The notes below the pieces were generated by a model. The model did no database searches. It saw only the letters and a program-made list of their open reading frames with translations, and was not told where the DNA came from. A stretch of DNA of 64,000 bases from Candidatus Melainabacteria bacterium (GTDB taxonomy: Bacteria > Cyanobacteriota > Vampirovibrionia > 2-02-FULL-35-15): contig JAHFBF010000003.1 in assembly GCA_023250195.1 (NCBI GenBank), positions 62,001 to 126,000 on the forward strand. Reading direction: 5' to 3'. Shown here in pieces: positions 24,432 through 32,855 of this stretch. Each line of letters begins with the position of its first letter. Position 1 is the stretch's first letter. A program made the position numbers and the translations under genes.

Positions 24432-27046
24432 AATACTAACCCCATTCCTTCTGTTTCAGCAATAGCTGCCTTTATACTATTTTTGCTTAACATCTGTACT
24501 ACTTCATTTAAATCACTTTCACAAAACCAGATTCTGAATTTTGCAATTTGTTTTAATTCAGAAACTAACAGGTTATATTCTAGTAAGTCATTAAAGTTCT
24601 GTCGAGAAGGATTTGAAATATTGATATTTAAGTTACCGTTATTCTTCTTATAAGATAAAAACCCAATTTTTACAAGTGTTTCCAGAGCAAATGCAAGAGC
24701 AGTTTTATTAATGCCAAGAGCAGCTTGTAATTCTGATTCAGTTACTGTTGAGTCTTTGTTGTTTACTGTGTATTTTAATAAACCGCTAAGATTCTTTAAT
24801 AAGTGTGTAGGGGCAGACCATGTTGGGGCAGACCATGTTGGGGCAGACCAATGTGTCTGCCCTGATGTAAAAGAAAGATAAACCGTTTCAGCATTGGATA
24901 ATTTTATAAGATCAATAAAAATATCTTCATCAGGCGGAGATTCCAGGAAAATAAGATTTTTAGCTTCAGGAATATTGGTTCTTGAATTTGTTTTTAATGG
25001 CAGATAATCCTTTTGTTTGGTTTCTGCAAAATAAGTTACAGATTCTTGTGTTGACGCAAGGAGTCCCAAGCATTCTTGTGTCTTTCCGCGAAAGTCATAA
25101 ATTCTGATAAAGCTTTCTTTTTTGATCTTCTGATTTTTGATTCTCTGATTCTCTAGCATTTGCCAGTCCTTAATTTCAAGCTGTATGAAAGTTTCTCCAT
25201 TAAAATGATTTAATTTTGGAGTATAAACGATTTTAATTTTTTCTCCAAGATTAAACGGGATTTTACTGTCGTGATTCCAGATTAGAGCTTCAAAAATGAG
25301 AGGTGAGAGATGAGAGGTGAGAGATGAAAATTCTTTTTTCTGATCTCTGATCTCTGATCTCTGATCTCTTAATTGTAGTTTCAAATGTTGTCCAGTTTTT
25401 CCAATACTTCTCATTCCGGAAATCTCAACTTCGTCGCTTACAAAAACCGGCAATGGATTTCCTAGTCCAAATGGTGATAGCTTATATATTTTTTCCAGCA
25501 AATCCAGATTCAGTTCACTAAGTGACAGTCCTGAATCTATTTTTATTATGGCTTCAAGGGTTTCATTGGCAAGTTTTTTATCTACAAAGTTTTTAAAATC
25601 AAAAATAAAATTACTTATCTTTTCTGGTTTAATGCTAAGTCCGCATGCAGCTTTATGTCCGCCATATTTTTCAAGATGAGTGGAGCTGTTTATAAGTGCT
25701 TCAACAATATTTAATTTTTCAATACTTCTTCCTGACCCGCGAGCAGTATTTTGTTCATTATCAATTGCAATTAATATGGTGGGTAAATGGAACTTTTCAA
25801 CCACTCTTGACGCTACTATGCCAATTACACCGTGATGCCAGTTTTCTTTTGCTAAAACTATGCACTTATCATTTTTAATATCTACCTGTTCGGAAATAAG
25901 CAACATCGCTTCCTTAAGTGTTTCTTCACAGATTAATTGTCTTTCTTTATTTTGTGATTCAAGCTCACATGCAATTTGCACAGCTTCAAACAAATCATTT
26001 GTAGTTAAAAGTTTTACAGCACGTGCGGCATCTGTTAATCTGCCTACTGCATTAATCCTGGGAGCAATTCCAAAACCAATGTGTTCAGCATTTGGTTTAT
26101 TTGCACTCTCTTCTTTAAGACATCCGCACATTTTAAGGAGTTCTTGTAGACCAATTTTCTTTGTCTTTGCTAGCTTTTTTAGCCCGACTTGAACTAAATA
26201 TCTATTTTCATCTAAAAGTGGAGCAAGATCAGCTATCATCCCAAGCGCTACAAGATCGAGAAGATCTTCTTTTGTTACGTCATTGCGAGGAGGCACAAAG
26301 TGCCGACGTGGCAATCTCCCTAACGTTTTGGAGATTGCTTCGTCGCTTTGCTCCTCGCAATGACGTAATGCGAATTTCTGTTCTAATATTGATTCAGCTA
26401 ACTTATAAGCCACTCCCACACCTGGCAGCCAGTGCAGCTTGTGATCCGGTGGCAATAATTTTGGATTTAAAACAGCATGTGCAGGTGGCAAAATTTCCGG
26501 GAGTGAATGATGATCGGTAACTATAACATCCATTCCAAGCTCATTTGCAAGTTCGACTTCTTTATGATTTGTTATTCCACAGTCACAGGTAATTAATAAT
26601 TTTGTTTTGTTTTTCTTGGACATTGTTTTAACAGCTTCAATGTTTAACCCATAACCTTCTGTCAATCTGCTTGGAATATAAAAGTCAATATTTTCAGTAA
26701 ATTGTCTGAGAGTAGTTAGCAGACAGGCAGTAGAGGTTACTCCGTCTACATCATAATCACCAAAGATGGTTATATTTTCTTTTTTATTTAGAGCTTTTAT
26801 GATTCGATCTTTTGCTTTTATTAATTCAGGGATTTCTTCAGGTTTTGATTCTTTATAAAAATCAGGATTTAAGTAAGCTTTTGCAGCTTCAGGTGAAGTG
26901 ATATTTCTGTTTAACAATAACTTTGCAATAATTTCAGAACCATAAGCAATATCAAGAAACTCTTTTGTGATTTCTTTTTGTTCTTTTATTAGCCACTTGT
27001 ATTTCAAATTATTTTTATTTCCTTGCTTCTCTTCCTCTTTTATCAA
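24428..27046 (-). CDS. recJ: Single-stranded-DNA exonuclease RecJ, enlarged by repeat insertions
   Basis: 872 aa against about 570 usual. It degrades 5' single-stranded DNA in recombination and mismatch repair. DHH-family motifs: FGDYDVDGVTS (96-106), CDCGITNH, VTDHH (177-180). DHHA1 and OB regions follow (YGGHKAACGLSI, SPFGLGNPLPVF). Three foreign pieces are visible: residues about 227-258 (HCEEQSDEAIS ... PPRNDV) from the 90-bp inverted repeat, LRDQRSEIRDQ from heptamers in the OB region, and triple WSAPT from a tandem repeat. A C-terminal extension of about 230 residues is poorly conserved and includes an ATP-independent helicase-like alpha/beta region and a winged helix. Confidence 0.93.
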   Translation of the reverse strand: MIKEEEKQGNKNNLKYKWLIKEQKEITKEFLDIAYGSEIIAKLLLNRNITSPEAAKAYLNPDFYKESKPEEIPELIKAKDRIIKALNKKENITIFGDYDVDGVTSTACLLTTLRQFTENIDFYIPSRLTEGYGLNIEAVKTMSKKNKTKLLITCDCGITNHKEVELANELGMDVIVTDHHSLPEILPPAHAVLNPKLLPPDHKLHWLPGVGVAYKLAESILEQKFALRHCEEQSDEAISKTLGRLPRRHFVPPRNDVTKEDLLDLVALGMIADLAPLLDENRYLVQVGLKKLAKTKKIGLQELLKMCGCLKEESANKPNAEHIGFGIAPRINAVGRLTDAARAVKLLTTNDLFEAVQIACELESQNKERQLICEETLKEAMLLISEQVDIKNDKCIVLAKENWHHGVIGIVASRVVEKFHLPTILIAIDNEQNTARGSGRSIEKLNIVEALINSSTHLEKYGGHKAACGLSIKPEKISNFIFDFKNFVDKKLANETLEAIIKIDSGLSLSELNLDLLEKIYKLSPFGLGNPLPVFVSDEVEISGMRSIGKTGQHLKLQLRDQRSEIRDQKKEFSSLTSHLSPLIFEALIWNHDSKIPFNLGEKIKIVYTPKLNHFNGETFIQLEIKDWQMLENQRIKNQKIKKESFIRIYDFRGKTQECLGLLASTQESVTYFAETKQKDYLPLKTNSRTNIPEAKNLIFLESPPDEDIFIDLIKLSNAETVYLSFTSGQTHWSAPTWSAPTWSAPTHLLKNLSGLLKYTVNNKDSTVTESELQAALGINKTALAFALETLVKIGFLSYKKNNGNLNINISNPSRQNFNDLLEYNLLVSELKQIAKFRIWFCESDLNEVVQMLSKNSIKAAIAETEGMGLVL
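24808..24865. repeat. Tandem GGGGCAGACCATGTT repeat in recJ
   Basis: Two and a half copies of a 15-bp unit ending in a partial inverted copy (TGTCTGCCC). It encodes WSAPT three times. The 15-bp unit keeps the frame. The same GGGCAGAC/GTCTGCCC palindrome occurs at 53902. Confidence 0.8.
25335..25372. repeat. AGAGATC heptamer repeat inside recJ
   Basis: CTGATCTCTGATCTCTGATC on the plus strand, four units, encoding RDQRSEIRDQ in the OB-fold region. A related set (GATTCTCTGATTCTCTAG) lies at 25137 and GAGAGATGAGAGGTG at 25305. Confidence 0.8.
26277..26366. repeat. 90-bp inverted repeat (CATTGCGAGGAG family) inside recJ
   Basis: Outer arms ACGTCATTGCGAGGAG and CTCCTCGCAATGACGT are a perfect 16-bp inverted repeat; inner arms GGCAATCTCC and GGAGATTGC also pair. 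It adds about 30 in-frame residues. Other copies: 38039, 41877, 44551, 55333, 57030. Confidence 0.9.
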
Positions 27047-27122
27047 ATATCTTTATTAAGATTATTGGTATAGATAAAGCTATGCCCATAACAAAAAGCA
27101 TTAGTATTAATTCGATATCCAT
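27015..27122 (-). CDS. Small membrane protein (35 aa) overlapping recJ start
   Basis: Below the ORF-track cutoff. ATG 27122 follows GGAAG; the product is a single transmembrane helix (LILMLFVMGIALSIPIILI) and a basic tail (RGREARK). It overlaps the gene before it by 16 bp and the recJ start by 32 bp, so it would be part of a tight operon leading into recJ-apt. Confidence 0.45.
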   Translation of the reverse strand: MDIELILMLFVMGIALSIPIILIKIFDKRGREARK

Positions 27123-27379
27123 TTTCTTTCTTCCCTTTCAATTAAATGTTCAGAGCCTTTTAATATTAGTATAATACCAAAGTAAGCCAGTAAAAGAATA
27201 AATCCTAAGTATGCAAAAGTATTAAACGAAAGATGAGCAAATTCTTTTCTGATATTTAAAATGAATTGTCCAAAGGGTGTAAAACAAGCAATTCCAAAAT
27301 TTGAAAGACACTTGCAATATACTTCTGTTCTTCTGAAATCATAATTTTCATTATATTTTTTGTTAAGTGAGGACTTCAA
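27107..27379 (-). CDS. Hypothetical small membrane protein
   Basis: 90 aa. A polar, Cys-containing N-terminal half (YCKCLSNFGIACF) and one transmembrane segment (AYLGFILLLAYFGIILIL), then a charged tail. No family recognised. Same strand as and just upstream of the 35-aa ORF and recJ. Confidence 0.5.
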   Translation of the reverse strand: MKSSLNKKYNENYDFRRTEVYCKCLSNFGIACFTPFGQFILNIRKEFAHLSFNTFAYLGFILLLAYFGIILILKGSEHLIEREERKWISN

Positions 27380-27710
27380 TCTGAAAAAAGTTAAATTGTT
27401 ATATTTTTGTAATTCTGGGTTACATTGGTTGATAAAATCTTTTTAATGTTCGTAAGAGTGGAGTTAAACAGTAAGCAATGTAACGCTGGGTTACAGTAAA
27501 GACAGACAAATTGGTTACTACCAGCAACATTTTGAAAGAAATTACCTCTTAACTAATGTATGAATTGACTATTATGTTATTGAAAAATACAAACTATTTA
27601 TAGGCGTTGTATATTGAAAGCATTTGTCTGATTTATTCGGCAAATGTGATCCTGCAAAAATAATTTACCGAGGGAAGGTTCAGCTTGTCTGAACCAAATA
27701 AAAAAAACTT
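27380..27710. other. Intergenic region ahead of pilC
   Basis: Contains CTGGGTTACA twice (27415 and 27487), a string that also occurs as CCTAGGGTTACATAGG near 20355, another gene with the structured element. These could be a shared regulator site. The right 90 bp is structured-element copy 2. Confidence 0.45.
27620..27695 (+). ncRNA. Three-copy structured element, copy 2, ahead of pilC
   Basis: GCATTTG pairs with CAAATGT; the 3' hairpin is GGTTCAG-CTTGT-CTGAACC, perfect, while copy 3 has GCTCAAG-CTTGT-CTTGAGC: both arms changed together. It ends 15 nt before the pilC start. Confidence 0.55.
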
Positions 27711-29045
27711 ATGCCAACATTTACATACAAAGCAAGAGACAATAGAGGAGAACTACAGGAATCTTCAATTCTTGCTGACGATATGATTCAGGCTAAAGCG
27801 ACTCTTAAGCAGGGAGGACTCTGGGTTTTAGACATAAAGCAAATTGATAAGACAGAGAAAAAAGAAATTCCTGAACCTGCAAATCCTTTTGCAGCTGGAC
27901 AAATGTCAGAGGGACAGGAACAATCTTCTGAAGTAAAGGCAGGTTTTAAACCTGCCTCAACAGAAAAAACAAAAACTACATTTGAGGACTTTTTAACAAA
28001 GTATCAGCCAATAACTTTAAAAGATATGGTTATCTTTTCAAGGCAGTTTGCATCAATGGTTGAAGCTGGCGTTGCATTACTTAGAGCACTGAACGTTATG
28101 ACTGACCAGACTCAAAATCCAAGACTTAGGAAGGCCCTTTCGGAGATTAGGCGTGATATTGAGCAGGGGAGTACACTTTCTGATGCTTTGGACAAACATT
28201 CAAAGATTTTTGATCGTTTGTATATTTCAATGGTTAGAGCTGGTGAAGCAGGTGGTGTATTGGATAAAGTTTTAAACCGTTTAGCTATATTTTTGGAAGA
28301 GCGCAGTAAATTAACTCAGCAGGTTAGAGCAGCTATGACTTATCCGGTAGTTGTAATGTTAATTGCAGTTGGTGTGTTTTATGCAATGTTGACTTTAGTA
28401 TTGCCTACTTTTTCAGGGTTGTTTGCCTCTTTAGGAAGTGAGTTACCGGCTTATACAAGATTTTTAATATCAATAAGTGAATTCTTGAGATCATGGTATA
28501 TGCTGCTTTTGATCGGTGGAATTATTGCTATTGGATGGGCTTTAAAAAACTTTTATCAGACAAAGCAGGGAAAATTTACCATTGATTTTACATTGCTCCA
28601 GGTCCCGGTATTTGGAGATATTTTAAGAAAAGTTGCTGTAGCAAGATTTACAAGAACATTTGGAACTCTTACAAAAAGTGGTGTCCCGATAATTTCTGCA
28701 CTTGATGTAGTAAAAGATTCTGCTGATAATGAAGTTTTAGCTAGAGCAGTAGAAGCTGTTCAGTCGAAAGTTCAGGAAGGCGGTACAATCAATGGACCAA
28801 TGAGTGAAAGTAAGATTTTCCCTCCAATGGTTACACAGATGGTTGCAATTGGTGAAGAGACAGGGCAGCTTGAAAATATGCTTGAAAAAATTGCTGACTT
28901 TTATGATATAGAGGTTGCTACTGCCGTTGAAGGTTTGACATCACTTCTTGAACCAATAATGATAGTTACTCTTGGTGGTTTAGTTGGAGCTATCGTTATA
29001 GGAATGTATCTGCCAATATTTTCAGTTATTTCCCAGATTCAGTAA
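27711..29045 (+). CDS. pilC: Type IV pilus inner-membrane platform protein PilC (GspF family)
   Basis: 444 aa. PilC couples the pilus ATPases to fibre assembly in the inner membrane. Starts with the typical FTYKARDNRGE; two homologous halves each with KDMVIFSRQFASMVEAG / VARFTRTFGTLTKSG and hydrophobic helices (TYPVVVMLIAVGVFYAMLTLVLP; IMIVTLGGLVGAIVIGMYLPIFS). The linker near 75-95 (KAGFKPASTEKTKTT) is encoded by the same palindromic repeat as in recA. No pilB, pilT or pilin gene is next to it. Structured elements lie on both sides, suggesting RNA-level control. Confidence 0.95.
   Translation: MPTFTYKARDNRGELQESSILADDMIQAKATLKQGGLWVLDIKQIDKTEKKEIPEPANPFAAGQMSEGQEQSSEVKAGFKPASTEKTKTTFEDFLTKYQPITLKDMVIFSRQFASMVEAGVALLRALNVMTDQTQNPRLRKALSEIRRDIEQGSTLSDALDKHSKIFDRLYISMVRAGEAGGVLDKVLNRLAIFLEERSKLTQQVRAAMTYPVVVMLIAVGVFYAMLTLVLPTFSGLFASLGSELPAYTRFLISISEFLRSWYMLLLIGGIIAIGWALKNFYQTKQGKFTIDFTLLQVPVFGDILRKVAVARFTRTFGTLTKSGVPIISALDVVKDSADNEVLARAVEAVQSKVQEGGTINGPMSESKIFPPMVTQMVAIGEETGQLENMLEKIADFYDIEVATAVEGLTSLLEPIMIVTLGGLVGAIVIGMYLPIFSVISQIQ
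27937..27957. repeat. GGCAGG palindromic repeat inside pilC
   Basis: AGGCAGGTTTTAAACCTGCCT, a perfect palindrome with one central base, in frame, encoding KAGFKPAS in the linker before the first GspF domain. Same family as 19154 and 46618. Confidence 0.85.
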
Positions 29046-29064
29046 TCTACGTTTATTAAGTATA

Positions 29065-29151
29065 GGATTTGTCCCCAATTTATATAAACGAATTGGCAAA
29101 TCCGATCAAGGGAAAGTTCTTGACCGATGGAAGCTCAAGCTTGTCTTGAGC
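29065..29151 (+). ncRNA. Three-copy structured element, copy 3, after pilC
   Basis: GGATTTG pairs with CAAATCC; a middle hairpin TCAAG-GGAAAGTT-CTTGA; then GCTCAAG-CTTGT-CTTGAGC. It starts 20 nt after the pilC stop. No plus-strand gene follows, so here it is a 3' element or has lost its gene. Confidence 0.5.
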
Positions 29152-29165
29152 ATTATAAAAAAAAT

Positions 29166-29855
29166 CTAATACAAATTAACCCCTGCAATACAAAGTCCAA
29201 TTGCTGAGTAATAAGTATCAAGCTTTAAACGTCCAGAAACCCCTTCTCCAGAATCACTAACGTTTATATTTCCAAATGGAGCTTCAGTTAAAGAGATTTC
29301 GTAAAAATCTCCATGATCAATTACTTTAACTTCCGGGATTTCACCTAAAGATTCCAAGAGTGCTTTTTCATCTTTGATTTTATCTTTTTTAATAAGAATA
29401 TATGGTGAGATTGCAATTGAGTCAAGAGCTTCATCTAAGTTTTTAGCTAGGGGTAGTGGGTTGTCAATTGTTCTAAATGCTACTTCACCATTAGTCTGCT
29501 TGAAGATTTCTATAAGTGCCCTTCTTATTCCATCTGATATTTCTTTTGCATGGGGATTTAAATCTCCCTTTGTAAAATGTAGTTGATTTGAAGCAAAAAC
29601 TACAGCAGTACTTATTAAGCCACTATTATCGTTTTCATATAGGTTAGCAGGTTCATTACCTGTATTAGTTGAAATTATTAACGATGATGGAGCATCATCA
29701 GATTTGGGATCAGAATTAAATCTACTGAACCCTGCTCCTGTTACAGGAACGAAGCTTTTACTTAAAAGTATTATTGCAGGTGATATTGACAGGAATTTTC
29801 TCCTTGTTTGTGAAATAGTTTTTAGTGGACTTAATAATATTTTAAAACAAATGTA
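29166..29855 (-). CDS. Exported protein with Tat-like signal, start codon unclear
   Basis: The ORF track shows only its last 63 codons, but the frame stays open from 29855. Near its start is a twin-arginine-like signal (TRRKFLSISPAIILLS); then about 195 residues with no recognised motif (ISDGIRRALIEIFKQTNG, RLKLDTYYSAIGLCIAG). There is no ATG, GTG or TTG ahead of the signal. CTG 29792 has AGGAG 7 nt upstream but would cut off the arginines; ATT 29816 is another option. Either a rare start codon is used or the gene has lost its start. Function unknown. Confidence 0.5.
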   Translation of the reverse strand, partial: YICFKILLSPLKTISQTRRKFLSISPAIILLSKSFVPVTGAGFSRFNSDPKSDDAPSSLIISTNTGNEPANLYENDNSGLISTAVVFASNQLHFTKGDLNPHAKEISDGIRRALIEIFKQTNGEVAFRTIDNPLPLAKNLDEALDSIAISPYILIKKDKIKDEKALLESLGEIPEVKVIDHGDFYEISLTEAPFGNINVSDSGEGVSGRLKLDTYYSAIGLCIAGVNLY

Positions 29856-29916
29856 TTACTTACAAACACCTAATATTTCTTTATAATTGTCAGGATAAAA
29901 TGAAATACTAAATTAA

Positions 29917-31980
29917 CTAGGCTCTACCTTTTAGATGTTTTATGCTTTTTTGAAGGTTTACATCGAGTTGTGGTAAAGCCTTTTCATACTGGCGTCTAAT
30001 TTCTTCCAGGGCATCGGTTTGATGATTTTTGCTATTGCTTTGTGCGTCTGCAATGTTACTGGTTTTTGTTTCTACAAATATAAGCCTGTCATCATCTATA
30101 TAAACTATATCAAGTTCTCTTTCGCAAGCGGTTCTTAAGGAATCTCTTATACCAATTTCTCCACGCAGGGGTCCTTTTTTATCAATATCAGGTTTAATCC
30201 CTGTAGCTTTTTCAATTTCTCTATTTAAGTCTTCATATTTTCTAAATGATACACCAATAATTGTTTTGCCATCTTTCATTAGCTCTACAGCTTTTTCAAT
30301 ATTCCAGTAATGACCTACAAACTCGCTATATGAAGCATCATTTGGTATTCCTTTAAATTTGTGGTGTGCATTAAGAACTTCATTTAACATTTCTCTTGCT
30401 CCAAATACGCCTATGATATTTTGTGGACTATCATGATCTTTTTGTTCCATTAGTTTAATGAGATTCTCTATAAATTTTTCAGCTTGCCCATTTCTATCAG
30501 TATTGGCATTATATCCATGATTTCTTCTTTCAAGAAAATTTATTAGGTTTTCTCTTAAAAGGTAATCAGGATCAGTGGATCTGTTTAGCAAGAGATCAAA
30601 CTTTACTGCGAGAGCCTTAAATTTCAGATTCTCACATCCTTCAAATTTTAAATAAGCTTCTGCAGTGTGTTTTTGATCTTTTCTGTAATCGGTCGTTTTT
30701 TTTATTATTTCCTGATTTGTTTTATCATCAGGATTTAGGAGTAGTTTTTCCGGAATATCTATACCTTTGGATTTTATTTGTTCTACATTTTTAAAATACT
30801 CAAGCCTTTTCTCAATGATTTCAATAGTGTTTTGTCTTGATTCTGTATTTGCTAAATCTTTTAGTAGGCTTATCTCTACTTTGCCGCCAAGCCTTTTTAC
30901 TTCTGCAAGAGTTTTTAATAAACCGAGATTTTTTTCATAGACGGTTAAAGACAAGTCTGCTTTTAGTAAATTTGAAATTGCTAAACGATAATCTTTAGCG
31001 GATTCATCTTTTGGAATAAGGGTACTGAAAATCTGCCTTAAAGTTATTTCAAGTTTTGCATTTTTTAATTGTCTTGCAATCTTTTGAATTTCAGGAAGCT
31101 GTACTTTGTTAAATTTGCCTAACTGATCAAGAATTTTCCTAGATGTTTCGTCAAAGGCAGGTTCATCTAAATTAGGTGCTGTCATATGTTCAAGAAACTC
31201 ATCGGCTAAAGACTGAAATTCTTTACCTGCATTGCTAAGCAAATCATAGAGTGCTTCTGAGGAACTATTTGCTGAAGAACTGTTTATAAGAAACTTGATT
31301 AATCCTTCATCTGAAGATAAATCTTCTTCTTTTGGAATTAGCGGTGGCTCGTCTTTTGAAACTTTTGGCTTAGTAATTTCTTTAGGGGGCGGTAGTGTTG
31401 TACTTCTTTGAGATTCTTCTTCTTTACCTTGTTGTAAATTATGAATAACAACTGCAGCAGCAACTTTTTGTGGTGATGATATTGGCAATGGTCTTGTCAG
31501 TTCACTCCTAATGCATTTTCCTGTTGATTCAAGACCAAATTCTTTTTCAAGACCGCCTGCAATTGATGTCCTATCTCCTGCAAGCTCTTTTTTGATTTCA
31601 GCTGATAGTCTTTCAGTTAAAGCTGGCATTAAGTGTTTGTCTCTCTCTTCAAAACTAAGAAAATCATTTTCTTGGGCAAGTTCAAATACTCTTTTAATTG
31701 TTTTTAAATCACTATCTTTGTCTTTTATTATTGATTTAAGTGCAGTTTTAATTTTTGCGAAGAGAGTTCCTTCTGCTGTTTTATAGTCTGTTTCAGCTTT
31801 TTGCTGCCATTGGAATATCCTGGCTTTTATAAAACCAACTGATGCATTGGAGTTTAATAGGCTCTTTAGTTCACATAAGCGATTTGCAATAAATTCCTGT
31901 GAAGTTGCTTCAATACTACTTGAAGCAACTGGTTGAGGAGTTTTTAATAAATTTTGTTGTGAGACAAGCGTTCTTGGCAT
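29917..31980 (-). CDS. Large orphan protein with C-terminal PD-(D/E)XK-like signature
   Basis: 687 aa, no signal. Residues 1-560 are mostly helical, with a disordered Pro/Lys/Ser linker near 195-230 (TLPPPKEITKPKVSKDEPP). The end has AVELMKDGKTIIGVSFR, then RTACERELDIVYIDDDRLIFVETKTS: Glu, Asp and ExK in nuclease order. This matches the layout of the 21425 protein (helical body, C-terminal nuclease-like domain). Could be a toxin or effector; no immunity gene is obvious, unless the small 32079 gene just upstream serves. Confidence 0.55.
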   Translation of the reverse strand: MPRTLVSQQNLLKTPQPVASSSIEATSQEFIANRLCELKSLLNSNASVGFIKARIFQWQQKAETDYKTAEGTLFAKIKTALKSIIKDKDSDLKTIKRVFELAQENDFLSFEERDKHLMPALTERLSAEIKKELAGDRTSIAGGLEKEFGLESTGKCIRSELTRPLPISSPQKVAAAVVIHNLQQGKEEESQRSTTLPPPKEITKPKVSKDEPPLIPKEEDLSSDEGLIKFLINSSSANSSSEALYDLLSNAGKEFQSLADEFLEHMTAPNLDEPAFDETSRKILDQLGKFNKVQLPEIQKIARQLKNAKLEITLRQIFSTLIPKDESAKDYRLAISNLLKADLSLTVYEKNLGLLKTLAEVKRLGGKVEISLLKDLANTESRQNTIEIIEKRLEYFKNVEQIKSKGIDIPEKLLLNPDDKTNQEIIKKTTDYRKDQKHTAEAYLKFEGCENLKFKALAVKFDLLLNRSTDPDYLLRENLINFLERRNHGYNANTDRNGQAEKFIENLIKLMEQKDHDSPQNIIGVFGAREMLNEVLNAHHKFKGIPNDASYSEFVGHYWNIEKAVELMKDGKTIIGVSFRKYEDLNREIEKATGIKPDIDKKGPLRGEIGIRDSLRTACERELDIVYIDDDRLIFVETKTSNIADAQSNSKNHQTDALEEIRRQYEKALPQLDVNLQKSIKHLKGRA

Positions 31981-32078
31981 CTAAGATATAAAACGCCATA
32001 TTAAGTCGGAAATTTACTATTGACGGTTAATAATTCCTTTAAATTGGCTTTAAGATTAAAGTTCTGTTAAAAAGAGTC

Positions 32079-32387
32079 TTATTTCTTCTTTTTCTTGGAA
32101 TACTTTTTGCTTATTTCATTCAGTATATTTCTGGGATCTGCCATCACAAATGGGTTTGTAAGCATTGTAGGAAGGTGTTGTAGTTTTTTTAGATCACCTG
32201 CTATTTCAGAAACTTTGGATGACAGTGTTGCCATGGCACCAAATGCACCTATTTTTGATGAGTCATTTAACTCTTTAATTAGTTCAGAGAGCTCTTTAGT
32301 CAGCTCTTTATATAAGTGATCAATTAAATTCTGATCCAATGCTCTAATTGGAATTGAGGGTTCATTTTTTGAGTTTTGGCGTGACAT
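32079..32387 (-). CDS. Hypothetical small helical protein
   Basis: 102 aa, helical (LIDHLYKELTKELSELIKELND), with a lysine-only C-terminus (KKYSKKKKK). It is 98 bp upstream of the large 29917 gene on the same strand and may be its partner. No family recognised. Confidence 0.5.
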   Translation of the reverse strand: MSRQNSKNEPSIPIRALDQNLIDHLYKELTKELSELIKELNDSSKIGAFGAMATLSSKVSEIAGDLKKLQHLPTMLTNPFVMADPRNILNEISKKYSKKKKK

Positions 32388-32855
32388 TTTTTTCTTTATT
32401 TCCTAAACATAGCCAGGTAGAAATCATTTTTCTTTAACTAATGCTTAACTTTATATCATCCCTGTATCACTAATAATAACTTTTTTATAGAGGTTTTTGA
32501 AGACATAATACGAATAAACAGATAAAAAGAATTTAAGGTTTGTGAAATTAGCTTGTAAAAAAGCATTTTAAATGGCTATATTCCATATTCACTAAGCAAG
32601 ATTAAAAAAAATTTAGATTGAGACATGACTAAGATAAGATGAAAAGAGGTGTTATGCCTATTGGGTTTGAGGGATCGTAATAAGTATTATAGTCCTTTGT
32701 AACTATAGGATTTGTGCGGTTCATCCACTTTGCAGCATAGAAAAAATACATATAGCTTTGTGATGTTTTACATTTGTTATCAAATATCCTTTTTGAGATT
32801 AAGTTCTACTAAAATTAACTAACTGAATAAAGCTGAAAGGTGAAAAGATAATTTC
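32388..32855. other. Intergenic stretch
   Basis: About 470 bp between divergent genes, AT-rich. I see no ORF, RNA or repeat that I can support; presumably promoters for both sides. Confidence 0.4.

Noticed and set aside
24808-24865. Tandem GGGGCAGACC units as a CRISPR array
   Set aside because: Units are adjacent without spacers, encode WSAPT in frame in recJ, and there are no cas genes; the Cas4-like nuclease is 20 kb away. No CRISPR array is seen anywhere in the window.
26161-26520. ORF 26161-26520 plus strand (119 aa)
   Set aside because: Shadow of recJ; its LRHCEEAQSAD stretch is the inverted repeat read on the other strand.
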